Source of the DNA: Butyricicoccus sp. Marseille-Q5471 | GTDB taxonomy: Bacteria > Bacillota > Clostridia > Oscillospirales > Butyricicoccaceae | Assembly (NCBI RefSeq): GCF_951230135.1 | Contig: NZ_CATNVC010000001.1 | Coordinates: forward strand, 388,746 to 452,745 | Length of the DNA: 64,000 nucleotides | Reading direction: 5' to 3' | Shown: piece after piece, positions 25,331 to 33,310 of the stretch | Position numbering within the stretch: position 1 is the first letter of the stretch | How the letters are laid out: each line of letters opens with the position of its first letter | Notes under the pieces: model-generated | Databases searched by the model: none | Told to the model about the DNA's origin: nothing | What the model saw: the letters and a program-made list of their open reading frames with translations, nothing else | Translations under genes and position numbers: made by a program

Positions 25331-26046
25331 CGCTCCAACTCCTTTCTGATTCCCTGTAAATACTCCGACAGCATTGGATAATCGCCCGACAGCAGCAGTG
25401 CTGCCGCAATCAGATAACGTCGGTGCCGCTCAATTACCTTTTTCGGCACACCGCTGCTTTTGACCAGCTGCCCGATCGGCAGCTGTTTGGTTTTCTTCAT
25501 TTCATCGAGCAGCCCCGGCGTGCGGAGCAGCACGGCCGCCGCCTTGGCGCAGGCCGTGCGGGTTTTGTCCGCACGCGGCGAGCAGTCAGCAAGATCGTAA
25601 AAGGTGAAGCCGTAGTCTGCAAAGAGGGCGTTTGCCGCCTCGATTTCACCCGCGGCGCTCAGCGCCTGCGGCTGCGCCGCCTGTTCGGCAACGGCAAGCT
25701 GCAGGGACGTATCGCCCTCGTCCGGGTCGATTGTTCCGTCAAACGCCTGCGGCGCAAGCTGTATCTCACAGGAAAACCGACGCTGCCCGCGATGATAATC
25801 GGTCAGTCGGCGGCTGATGACGGTCGCAGCAAAGGGCAGAAAGCCGCCGTTCGCCGGATTGTAGGCCTGCACCGCCTCGTAAAATGCCATCAGTGCGATG
25901 GAAAACTCATCGTCGCTCCGGTCGACGAATCGGCCGCAGTTTTTGCCTGCGCATCGCAGAATGAACTGCTGCTGCGCGGTGATAAACCGCTCCAGATATG
26001 CATTGTCGTCCGCCGCACGCACGGCCTGCTGATTGACAAGCACCAC
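25318..26046 (-). CDS. sigI: RNA polymerase sigma factor SigI
   Basis: A 242-residue sigma-70-type factor of the SigI group. It has the N-terminal sigma-2-like region (YLERFITAQQQFILRCAGK, RSDDEFSIALMAFYEAVQAYNP, FLPFAATVISRRLTDYHR) and the SigI-specific C-terminal domain (QLVKSSGVPKKVIERHRRYLIAAALLLSGDY). The start is GTG at 26046 behind GGGAGGTGAA. The family responds to heat or polysaccharide signals through RsgI. Confidence 0.93.
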   Translation of the reverse strand: MVLVNQQAVRAADDNAYLERFITAQQQFILRCAGKNCGRFVDRSDDEFSIALMAFYEAVQAYNPANGGFLPFAATVISRRLTDYHRGQRRFSCEIQLAPQAFDGTIDPDEGDTSLQLAVAEQAAQPQALSAAGEIEAANALFADYGFTFYDLADCSPRADKTRTACAKAAAVLLRTPGLLDEMKKTKQLPIGQLVKSSGVPKKVIERHRRYLIAAALLLSGDYPMLSEYLQGIRKELERCEL

Positions 26047-26136
26047 GCCGATTCACCTCCCCATTCCTTGTTGGGTTTATTTTATCGGCGCAGTGTGTTT
26101 AGTTTGTGTAAAGTACGTTTTGGTTGCGTGACCGCT

Positions 26137-28473
26137 TTATTGTGTTTTTGTGACGTTCTGGAAGCGCGTCAGCATGGTCGCGACCTCGGCGCGGGTGGCT
26201 GTGCCGCCGGGATTCAGCGTGGTCGCGCTGCTGCCTGTCAAAATGCCCTTGGAAACGCACCATGAGACCGCATCCGCCGCGTAGGACGAAATCTGTCCCG
26301 CGTCGGTATAGGTGGACAGGTCGGCGCTCTCCGCATCCGCACCTGCATAGCGGTACAGCATGGCGGCAAGCTGCTCCCGCGTGACGCTCTGGTCGGGCGA
26401 GAATACCCCGCTCGACGTGCCGCTGATGACACCCTTATCATTCGCCCACTGGACGGCCTGCGCGTAGTAGGCGGTGGACTCCACATCGCCAAAGGCTGAG
26501 CCGGCCTGCGCAGTCTCGCCGCTCATACGATACAGTACGGTTGCAAGCATGCCGCGCGTCATCGCGCCGTTAGGGGCAAAGGTGGTTGTGTCCGTGCCGT
26601 TCATCAGTCCGCTGCGGGTGACCTGCTCCACCGCCTGATAGTACCAGTCGGTGGGTTTTACATCCTGAAAGCCGCTCTGCGCACCGGTTTGCTGATTGCC
26701 GCCCGTGCCAAGCGCCGCCTCAGCTGTACCGACCGACTCGCCGTCCACCAGCACGGTGTAGGTCTCGCCCTCGGTGAGCGCATCAGAGGAGTAGATGACA
26801 TTCGCCATCGGGCCGAGCGCGGTCGCGGTGTAAAGCGTTTTGCCGCTGCTGTTCTGCACGGTAATCACGCTGCCCGCGGTGATACCGAGTGCGCTCGTCT
26901 GGCTCATGCCGCCACCTGCGCCGTCCGGTTTTGTGCCCGTCGCACCGTCGGGGCGCTCTCCCTTATTGGGGCGGGTGAACGTGCCGTCTGTGTTCTCGGG
27001 CGGGGTCATCTGCTGTCCGTCCATGCCGGTCGGTGCGGTGGGCTGTTCACCGGTTGTGCCGGTCGGACGTGTACCGCCGCCGCCCATCATTGCGGCTGTG
27101 CCGACCATCACATAAGGCTGGCTGCCGCCGGTCGGTGTCATGCCTGCGCCGAAGAGCGTGCCACCGTCAAGCGTAAAGGACCCGTCATAATCAATTGCAA
27201 TGTCGCCGCCGTTATTTGCGCCATACACCTCAACCGTGCCGCCGTACATATTGATATCATGGTTGGAATCGAGCGCGTCCGCGCCCGCGTCCACATAAAG
27301 GTTGCCGCCGTAAAGGTTGATTTCATACAGGTCGGAGCGCTCGCCGATATCGCTGTTGGCCGCATTCAGGCCGTCGTCGGACGCGACTACGTCAAGATCG
27401 CCGCCGTATACGGTGACCGTAGTGCCCTCCAGACCCTCATAGCTTGCGGTGATCTGAATGCGCGGGGTCGTGGTCGAGGATACGCCCTGCTGGCCGACCG
27501 TCAGCGCATCGTCGGCATGCAGCGCGTCGTCTCCGGTTGCGATGGTAAACTCGCCGCCTGTCACAGCCAGCGTGTTCGCGTGCAGCGCGTCATCCGCCGT
27601 GTCGAGGTCGAAGCTGCCGCCCGATACAGCCAGCGTGCCGCCCGCCTTCAGACCCTTGCACGACTCTGCTTCTTCGGCAAGCGTGGTCTTGTGACCGCTG
27701 TTGGTCGTCACGTCAAACGTGCCACCCGTGACCGTCAGGTCACCGTCGGCCTGCACGCCGTCGCAGGCAGCGGTCAGCGCGAGCGTGCCGCCCGAAATGG
27801 TGACGTTGCCCGCCGACACTGTGTCCGTTTCGTCCGGTGACGCCTTGACCGCGTCTCCCTGTGCGTTAACAGTCAGCTTGCCGCCTGCGATTTTTAAATC
27901 GTTGTCGCAGGACAGGCCGTCGTCCGCAGCGTCAATGTTCAGCGTCAGCTCATCGACCGTGATGCTCGATTCTGCCGCGCCCTTGATGCCGTTTTTGAAG
28001 TTGCCGTCGACCGTCAGCGCGCCTGCGCCACTGAGCGACAGACTGCCGCCGGTTTTGACCTTGATGGCCGCATTTTCGTCATTCGCCGCAGCCGAGTCGG
28101 CGACTGTGTTCTTCGTGCCGGATGCCGCTACCAGATTGGCCTCCGCGCCCTTGTTGACCGTAATCGCCGAGGTGGCGGTCGAGGTCAGCGTCAGGCCGCT
28201 GAGCACCAGCGTCACGTCCTCCACGTCCTTTTTGACGGTGATTGTGCCATCACTGCACGAGCCGGAAAAGACATAGGTGCCAGCGGCGGTGATTGCGACG
28301 GCTGTTCCGTCGATTTCAAAGCCGTTATACTTGCCCGAGCCGCTTGCCGCGCTCGAGGTAAAGGAAATCATGGTTGCGTTGTCGGTCGTGTAGCTGGTCG
28401 CCGCGCAGGCGACGGTCGGCAGCAGGCCTGCCGCAACCGCAGCGACCAACAGACCGGATAATACTCGTTTCAT
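26137..28473 (-). CDS. Carbohydrate-binding (Cthe_2159/DUF4353-like) surface protein with three SLH domains
   Basis: A 778-residue secreted protein. A signal peptide (about 1-25, LLVAAVAAGLLPTVACA) is followed by a long parallel beta-helix (about 30-470) of repeats with acidic DDGL, DDAL and GDAV turns. These acidic turns are the calcium- and polysaccharide-binding pattern of the Cthe_2159-type cellulose/pectin-binding fold. A Gly/Pro/Thr-rich linker (about 475-560) and a small beta domain precede three S-layer homology repeats at the C-terminus (WYYQAVEQV, YYAQAVQWAND, YAADAVSWCV), which anchor it to secondary wall polymer. It is followed upstream by DUF4956 and VTC genes, a recurring trio. 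Confidence 0.9.
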   Translation of the reverse strand: MKRVLSGLLVAAVAAGLLPTVACAATSYTTDNATMISFTSSAASGSGKYNGFEIDGTAVAITAAGTYVFSGSCSDGTITVKKDVEDVTLVLSGLTLTSTATSAITVNKGAEANLVAASGTKNTVADSAAANDENAAIKVKTGGSLSLSGAGALTVDGNFKNGIKGAAESSITVDELTLNIDAADDGLSCDNDLKIAGGKLTVNAQGDAVKASPDETDTVSAGNVTISGGTLALTAACDGVQADGDLTVTGGTFDVTTNSGHKTTLAEEAESCKGLKAGGTLAVSGGSFDLDTADDALHANTLAVTGGEFTIATGDDALHADDALTVGQQGVSSTTTPRIQITASYEGLEGTTVTVYGGDLDVVASDDGLNAANSDIGERSDLYEINLYGGNLYVDAGADALDSNHDINMYGGTVEVYGANNGGDIAIDYDGSFTLDGGTLFGAGMTPTGGSQPYVMVGTAAMMGGGGTRPTGTTGEQPTAPTGMDGQQMTPPENTDGTFTRPNKGERPDGATGTKPDGAGGGMSQTSALGITAGSVITVQNSSGKTLYTATALGPMANVIYSSDALTEGETYTVLVDGESVGTAEAALGTGGNQQTGAQSGFQDVKPTDWYYQAVEQVTRSGLMNGTDTTTFAPNGAMTRGMLATVLYRMSGETAQAGSAFGDVESTAYYAQAVQWANDKGVISGTSSGVFSPDQSVTREQLAAMLYRYAGADAESADLSTYTDAGQISSYAADAVSWCVSKGILTGSSATTLNPGGTATRAEVATMLTRFQNVTKTQ

Positions 28474-28484
28474 GTTGCTCCTCC

Positions 28485-29162
28485 TTATAATGTTTCGCGC
28501 AGCGTCGGCACCTTGCCGCAGACAATGTCCAGATTGCCGTTGCGGCAGCGAACCGCGTCCAGCAGCTCCTTCTCAATCTCCGACGATTTGAGCGTGATGT
28601 GATAATGCAGATTGTACAGGCTGCCCATATTGGTCGTGCGCACCGAAATCAGCTCGGCATGGCGGGTGTACTGCTCAAACAAATCGTCGAACAGGCCGGT
28701 ATAATCAAGGTTTTCGGGGATGGTGATTTTCAGTTCCTTTTCCTCGCAGGGCTTGACGCCGAAGGACAGCAGGCTGTACAGCAGCAGCAGCGCGCACACG
28801 GCCACGCCTACAATGACAGCCACGCCCACATATCCCATACCGGTCGCAAGGCCGAGGGTCATGGTCAGGAAAATGCAGGTGATGTCCCGCGCCGTGCCTG
28901 CCGCCGAGCGGAAGCGCACCAGACTGAACGCACCCGCGACCGCAACGCCCGCGCCGAGGTTTCCGTTGACTAACAGAATAATCGACTGCACCAGAATGGG
29001 CAGCAGCGCTAGTGTAATCGCCATGGACTGGGTGGAATGGTTTTTGAACATGTAAACCGCCGCGACCAATGCGCCGAGGGCGAGTGAGACGACGGTGCAG
29101 ATGAGAAATCCTTGCGCGGTCAGTCCCGCGGACAGGATAGAGCCAAATAAAATGTCAGGCAC
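28485..29162 (-). CDS. DUF4956 family membrane protein
   Basis: A 225-residue protein. GTG at 29162 is chosen because GGAGGAAA lies 7-11 bases upstream; it overlaps the end of the VTC gene by 8 bases. About four membrane helices occupy residues 10-140, including the conserved GAFSLVRFRSAAGTARDI loop. A cytoplasmic ferredoxin-like domain follows (about 150-225, ELKITIPENLDYTGLFDDL). The family is nearly always found next to VTC polyphosphate polymerase genes, so it probably assists polyphosphate synthesis or transfer; the mechanism is unknown. Confidence 0.9.
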   Translation of the reverse strand: MPDILFGSILSAGLTAQGFLICTVVSLALGALVAAVYMFKNHSTQSMAITLALLPILVQSIILLVNGNLGAGVAVAGAFSLVRFRSAAGTARDITCIFLTMTLGLATGMGYVGVAVIVGVAVCALLLLYSLLSFGVKPCEEKELKITIPENLDYTGLFDDLFEQYTRHAELISVRTTNMGSLYNLHYHITLKSSEIEKELLDAVRCRNGNLDIVCGKVPTLRETL

Positions 29163-29877
29163 AGGTGATTTCCTCCTTTTGTTTCTGCGCCAGCGAACGC
29201 TGGTACGCAAGGCCGTATTTCGAAAAGCTGACGGGAAAAATCCGAAGCTCCGACAGCGCGCGGGCAAGCCACAGCGGGGTGGTGCCGGGGATTTTAATCT
29301 CCATCAGGCAGGTGCCGGGTTCGAGCAGCTGCTCCCCCCATGCGCCCGCCTTCAGGTCAAGCCGATCCTGCCGCCAGCGGATGTTCGCATCAAAAGTGAC
29401 GCGCAGATCGGGCTGATACTGGTCAAACAGCGCAAGCCTGTCATAAAAGATACACATTGCGGGCTGCAGTTCGCCATAAAACTGCTTGATCCAGTCAATC
29501 TCGCGGATAATCTGGCTGTCCGTGGGCGGCAGCTCGCTTCCGCAAAGATAGCCGACCGCCTCGTCATAGGCCATGGCCGCGCGGCGCTTGTAAACCACGC
29601 CCGCGAATTTCTTTTTGATTTCGGCAAAGGCTTCGGTATCCTCTCCCGGCGTTTTGTAGCAGCGCAGCCGCAGCTTCTCCTTATATGCCGGTTTGTCCAG
29701 TGACCGACGCACCAGCTTAAAGTCCGGCGTATCAAAATAAATGTTGCCGATGGTCGATTCCGCGAAACGGTCGCGCACCATGCGGTCCGCCAACACCTCG
29801 CCGAGCGCATCATACTGCGCCTGCGTCAAGAGATATTTCTTTTCGTATCGCCTGAATACGTCCTGATATGTACTCAT
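29155..29877 (-). CDS. VTC-domain polyphosphate polymerase
   Basis: A 240-residue protein made almost solely of the VTC catalytic tunnel domain: RRYEKKYLLTQAQYDAL, IYFDTPDF, the basic strand YKEKLRLRCY, EIKKKFAGVVYKRR, and the closing LMEIKIPG and FSKYGLAYQ. The alternating Lys/Arg and Glu residues match the nucleotide- and metal-binding tunnel of yeast Vtc4. In bacteria these stand-alone proteins accompany DUF4956 and a surface carbohydrate-binding or CotH protein, as here. Confidence 0.93.
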   Translation of the reverse strand: MSTYQDVFRRYEKKYLLTQAQYDALGEVLADRMVRDRFAESTIGNIYFDTPDFKLVRRSLDKPAYKEKLRLRCYKTPGEDTEAFAEIKKKFAGVVYKRRAAMAYDEAVGYLCGSELPPTDSQIIREIDWIKQFYGELQPAMCIFYDRLALFDQYQPDLRVTFDANIRWRQDRLDLKAGAWGEQLLEPGTCLMEIKIPGTTPLWLARALSELRIFPVSFSKYGLAYQRSLAQKQKEEITCA

Positions 29878-29981
29878 GGGGGTTCGCCTCCTGTTTGTTT
29901 TGCTCTTTGCTATATCATTCGGCGCGCCGCTTCGAAATTTTGGGGTGCTGCTGAAAATTTCTGAAATTATTTTTTTGCAAA

Positions 29982-30011
29982 CAAAAAAAGAGCCGCCCTT
30001 TTGGGCAGCTC
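29982..30011 (-). terminator. Terminator of the AGCS symporter gene
   Basis: On the minus strand GAGCTGCCC-AAAA-GGGCGGCTC followed by T7, 13 bases after the AGCS stop. Confidence 0.9.
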
Positions 30012-30023
30012 TTCGCTGTTTGT

Positions 30024-31412
30024 TTATTTGTCCACGACCGGAATCGGCGTTTCGTCTTTTTCATCGAGATGCGCTAAGTAATGCTTAGTCTCCTTCGCAA
30101 TCACACCGGACAGCAGCAGCACCGCGACCAGGTTCGGAATCGCCATCAACGCGTTGAGGATGTCGGCAATTGTCCAAACAAGGTCAAGCGCCAGCACCGG
30201 ACCGACAACCACGATTGCAATGAAGATAACCTTATACGGCAGGATTGCCTTCTTGCCGAACAGATACTCTGCGCAGCGCTCGCCGTAGTACGACCAGCCG
30301 AGGATGGTGGAATACGCAAAGGTAATGATACCGATGACCAGAATCAGCGGTCCGAACACCGGAATCTGCGAGAACGCCGCCGTCGTCATCTGGCCGCCGT
30401 TTTGAATCATATCCATATTGATGTCCGGGTTTTTCATAATGGTCGTAACAAGCACCAGACCGGTCATCAGGCACACGACAACCGTATCCCAGAACGTGCC
30501 GGTTGCGGAGACGAGCGCCTGCCGAACGGGATTGCGGGTTTGCGCGGCGCTTGCGACCAGCGGCGCCGAGCCCATGCCGGATTCATTGGAAAACAGGCCG
30601 CGTGCCACGCCGTACTGCATAGCCATCATGATGCCGCGGCCGACCAGACCGCCTGCGACCGAGCCGGGCGTGAACGCCAGCGTCAGAATCGCCTTGACGG
30701 CGGGCAGGATAAAGTCCCAGTTAAGGCATAGGATAATGACACAGCCCAGCACATAGAACACCGCCATAAAGGGCACCAGCTTTTCGCAGACGGTTGCAAT
30801 GGACTTGATGCCGCCGATAATGACAACCGCTGTGATGAGGCCGAACACAATGCCGATAGCGATAGACGGAATGGTGAAATTCGGCGTATTGCTCTGAATC
30901 ACCTCAGCGATCGCGTTGATTTGCGTGCCGCAGCCGATGCCAAACGAGGCCAGCACGGCGAACAGCGCAAAAATCACACCAAGCCATTTCATATTCAGGC
31001 CGCGCTCCAGCGCGTACATCGCGCCGCCCTGCATGCGGCCGTCCTTCGTCTGCACGCGGTACTTGACCGCAATCAGGCTTTCCGCGTACTTGGTGGCAAT
31101 GCCGAATACGCCCGTCAGCCAACACCAGAGCACCGCGCCCGGACCGCCGATGAACACAGCCGTGCCCACGCCGATGATATTGCCCGTACCGATGGTCGAC
31201 GCCAGCGCGGTGGTCAATGCCTGAAACTGGCTGACATCGCCCGGCGAATCCGGATCCTTCGTGACCGATAGTTTGATGCCAGTCAATGTTTTGCGCTGAA
31301 TGAAGCCGGTGCGGAATGTCATGAACAAGTGAGTGCCCAGAAGCAGCACAATCATCGGCAGCCCCCAGATCCAGGTGTCGATTCGACCCATCAGCTCAGA
31401 AAATGCTTCCAT
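30024..31412 (-). CDS. AGCS family sodium:alanine/glycine symporter
   Basis: A 462-residue transporter with about 10-11 membrane helices. It carries the family signatures GTGNIIGVGTAVFIGGPGAV (about 78-97) and the loop ATKYAESLIAVKYR. Substrates in the family are alanine and glycine, sometimes glutamine, with sodium. A 165-base leader with a terminator-like hairpin precedes it, suggesting regulated expression. Confidence 0.94.
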   Translation of the reverse strand: MEAFSELMGRIDTWIWGLPMIVLLLGTHLFMTFRTGFIQRKTLTGIKLSVTKDPDSPGDVSQFQALTTALASTIGTGNIIGVGTAVFIGGPGAVLWCWLTGVFGIATKYAESLIAVKYRVQTKDGRMQGGAMYALERGLNMKWLGVIFALFAVLASFGIGCGTQINAIAEVIQSNTPNFTIPSIAIGIVFGLITAVVIIGGIKSIATVCEKLVPFMAVFYVLGCVIILCLNWDFILPAVKAILTLAFTPGSVAGGLVGRGIMMAMQYGVARGLFSNESGMGSAPLVASAAQTRNPVRQALVSATGTFWDTVVVCLMTGLVLVTTIMKNPDINMDMIQNGGQMTTAAFSQIPVFGPLILVIGIITFAYSTILGWSYYGERCAEYLFGKKAILPYKVIFIAIVVVGPVLALDLVWTIADILNALMAIPNLVAVLLLSGVIAKETKHYLAHLDEKDETPIPVVDK

Positions 31413-31577
31413 TTACGTCTCCCCTTTTTGTTTGTGAAATATTAAAAGGGAGTGAAGCCACGGCTTCCCTCCCTAAAAAACAACACAAATATGCGCGTGC
31501 CGCAACGCCGCGCCGGTCTCTCGTGTTATGAGAGTCTGCGTGTTTCGTGCGCCCCATTGCACCCGAACCGCAATTTT
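31413..31577 (-). promoter_or_regulatory. Structured 5' leader of the AGCS gene with terminator-like hairpin
   Basis: The predicted transcript starts near 31577. It contains paired segments around ACTCTC/GAGAG (about 31512-31531) and a GC-rich stem (GCGCGGCG.../GCACGCGC), then a hairpin GGGAGGGAAGCC/GGCTTCACTCCC (31473-31448) followed by TTTT, 32 bases before the AUG. This layout suggests attenuation or a riboswitch. The glycine-riboswitch core was not found, so the ligand is open. This leader plus the promoters on either side account for the 324-base gap 31413-31736. Confidence 0.45.
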
Positions 31578-31582
31578 AGATT

Positions 31583-31611
31583 ATTATACCGTATCACCCA
31601 ATTAAATGCAA
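31583..31611 (-). promoter_or_regulatory. Promoter of the AGCS gene
   Basis: Minus strand TTGCAT (31611-31606), 17 bases, TATAAT (31588-31583). Confidence 0.75.
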
Positions 31612-31678
31612 GAACTTCTTTGTCTCCCTGCATTTTCTTTTCTCCGAAAAAACTTTGAAAGAAAATTATAAATAGTTG

Positions 31679-31707
31679 TTGACAACACTGTCGAACCGTG
31701 GTATTCT
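31679..31707 (+). promoter_or_regulatory. Promoter of tRNA-Arg
   Basis: TTGACA (31679-31684), 17 bases, TATTCT (31702-31707), 29 bases ahead of the mature tRNA 5' end. Confidence 0.85.
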
Positions 31708-31736
31708 AATTAGGCAGTCAACTGAGACCGCAAAAC

Positions 31737-31813
31737 GCGCCAGTAGCTCAGCTGGATAGAGTGTTTGGCTACGAACCAAAAGGTCGGGGGTTCGAATCCC
31801 TTCTGGCGTACCA
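31737..31813 (+). tRNA. tRNA-Arg (anticodon ACG)
   Basis: A 77-base cloverleaf: acceptor GCGCCAG/CTGGCGT (G-T first pair), anticodon loop CTACGAA giving ACG (read as inosine-CG), T-arm GGGGGTTCGAATCCC and encoded CCA. Confidence 0.97.
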
Positions 31814-31817
31814 AATT

Positions 31818-31851
31818 AAACCGTTGTTTCATCCGAAATGACGGTTTTTTT
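31818..31851 (+). terminator. Terminator of tRNA-Arg
   Basis: AAACCGT...ACGGTTT hairpin with an inner TTTCAT/AAATGA pairing, followed by T7. Confidence 0.75.
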
Positions 31852-31962
31852 GTATTTATTTTGAGTTTCACTTTGATCCAGTCTCCAATTTTATGACCAT
31901 TCCGCGGCTGCCGCAATGTGCTCATGTTAATCAGCAACGTGCTCTTGGCACGTAAAAGAAAA

Positions 31963-31999
31963 GGGCAGGTGCTTTTCCCATGAAAGCGCCTGTCTTTTT
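31963..31999. terminator. Bidirectional terminator
   Basis: A 12-bp stem GGCAGGTGCTTT/AAAGCGCCTGTC with T-rich tracts on both sides. It ends the leftward polyol dehydrogenase transcript, whose stop codon is at 32047. Confidence 0.8.
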
Positions 32000-32046
32000 C
32001 TTTTGGATTTCTCCGCACTATAATATGCATCCTGATGTATGAGCTA

Positions 32047-33192
32047 TCAATCCTCGCCGACATTTACCCAGATGTTTCCATTGGCATTTGATTTCAGGCA
32101 CGCATCCACAAATTCGATGCCGCGCACCCCATCCTCCACCGTCGGATAGCGCAAAGTGCCTGCATCGCCGCCTGACTTTTTCGCAATCAGATTCGCACAA
32201 TAGCCGTGATAGATGTTTCCAAACGCCTCATAGAAACCTTCAATATGCCCCGACGGCAGGCGGCAGAGCTCCTTCGCGGAGGGATAGAGGTAGTCGCGGT
32301 TGTTGGTGTAAATCTGCGGCGGCTGATTGATGCGCGTGACGCGCAGCTCCCATGGCTTCAGGTGCGTCCACTCAATCGATCCTTTTTCGCCGAAAACCCG
32401 GACGGTCAGCTCGGTTTCGTGCCCCATCGCTACCTGCGAGGTCCAAATGAGGCCCGGCACGCCGCCGTCGAACTCAACGAGCATCTGCGCGTTCGTTTCC
32501 AGCGGCACATCTGCGGGAATGCGGTCAAACCGCGCGATAACGCGCTTTGGGTGCATGCCGGTCATCTTGGAAATCAGACATTCCACATGCGTGCCAATGT
32601 CCGCACAGCAACCGGATTCGCCCGACCTCTTGGGATCATGCCGCCATGTTGCCTGCTCCGAATGTTCGGAAATCAGCGAAACCGCCAGCCATTCTTGCGG
32701 GTATTCGCCTTGAATTGTGGTGATTTTCCCAATTTCGCCCGCATCAATCATCTCGCGCGCCTGTCGAATCATTGCATAACCGGTATAGGTGTAGGTCACG
32801 CCGAATTGCAGATCTTTTTCCTTCGCAAGCGCAGCCAGCTCGCGTCCCTGCGCTGCATTCAGTGCAAGCGGCTTGTCACAAACGACGTGGATTCCCTTTT
32901 CAAGGAAGTATTTTGCAATGGGGTAATGGGTGTCGTTGGGCGTGACGATTGTCACAAAATCAATGCCGTCCTCGCGTGCGGATTCCGCATCCGCCATTTC
33001 GGTATAGCTGTGATATACCCGCGACAGGTCTGCCACGTTCCATTTCTCCGCGCACGACAGGTTTTGCTCGCTCTTGCGCGTAAAGCACCCTGCCACGAGC
33101 ACCGCCAAATCGTCCATGAGCGCACCGTGCCGGTGCACATCACCAATGAATGCACCGTTACCGCCGCCCACCATGCCAAATTTCAATTTCAT
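32047..33192 (-). CDS. Gfo/Idh/MocA family oxidoreductase
   Basis: A 381-residue NAD(P)-dependent dehydrogenase. The Rossmann start is KFGMVGGGNGAFIGDVHR (about 3-20), and the EKP-type motif is present as VVCDKPLALN (about 95). A C-terminal alpha/beta substrate domain has GSIEWTHLKPWEL, and the segment GESGCCADIGTHVECL contains the catalytic-type Asp and His. The longer loop and the motif ADIGTHVE match a subgroup acting on myo- or scyllo-inositol and related cyclic polyols. A terminator lies between it and the preceding dehydrogenase, so its level may be lower. Confidence 0.9.
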   Translation of the reverse strand: MKLKFGMVGGGNGAFIGDVHRHGALMDDLAVLVAGCFTRKSEQNLSCAEKWNVADLSRVYHSYTEMADAESAREDGIDFVTIVTPNDTHYPIAKYFLEKGIHVVCDKPLALNAAQGRELAALAKEKDLQFGVTYTYTGYAMIRQAREMIDAGEIGKITTIQGEYPQEWLAVSLISEHSEQATWRHDPKRSGESGCCADIGTHVECLISKMTGMHPKRVIARFDRIPADVPLETNAQMLVEFDGGVPGLIWTSQVAMGHETELTVRVFGEKGSIEWTHLKPWELRVTRINQPPQIYTNNRDYLYPSAKELCRLPSGHIEGFYEAFGNIYHGYCANLIAKKSGGDAGTLRYPTVEDGVRGIEFVDACLKSNANGNIWVNVGED

Positions 33193-33237
33193 CGTCTTTT
33201 CCTCCTGCCGAAATTCTCAGATCCAATTCTTTATATC

Positions 33238-33272
33238 AATAAGAGACTCGACAAAATGCCGAGTCTCTTATT
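33238..33272 (-). terminator. Hairpin between the two dehydrogenase genes
   Basis: A perfect 13-bp stem AATAAGAGACTCG/CGAGTCTCTTATT with a 9-base loop. It probably acts as a partial terminator or mRNA stabiliser within the operon. Confidence 0.75.
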
Positions 33273-33310
33273 TAATATAAGCCGTCAATGCATAATTGTC
33301 ACGATCAAAT

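Noticed and set aside
31413-31580. Glycine riboswitch upstream of the AGCS symporter
   Set aside because: Although an ACTCTCA element occurs, the conserved aptamer core and the GGC/AAAGGAC elements are absent or in the wrong order.
31710-32063. 117-residue minus-strand reading frame with a QKGFEPPTFW motif
   Set aside because: That motif is the antisense of tRNA-Arg and a well-known annotation artefact.
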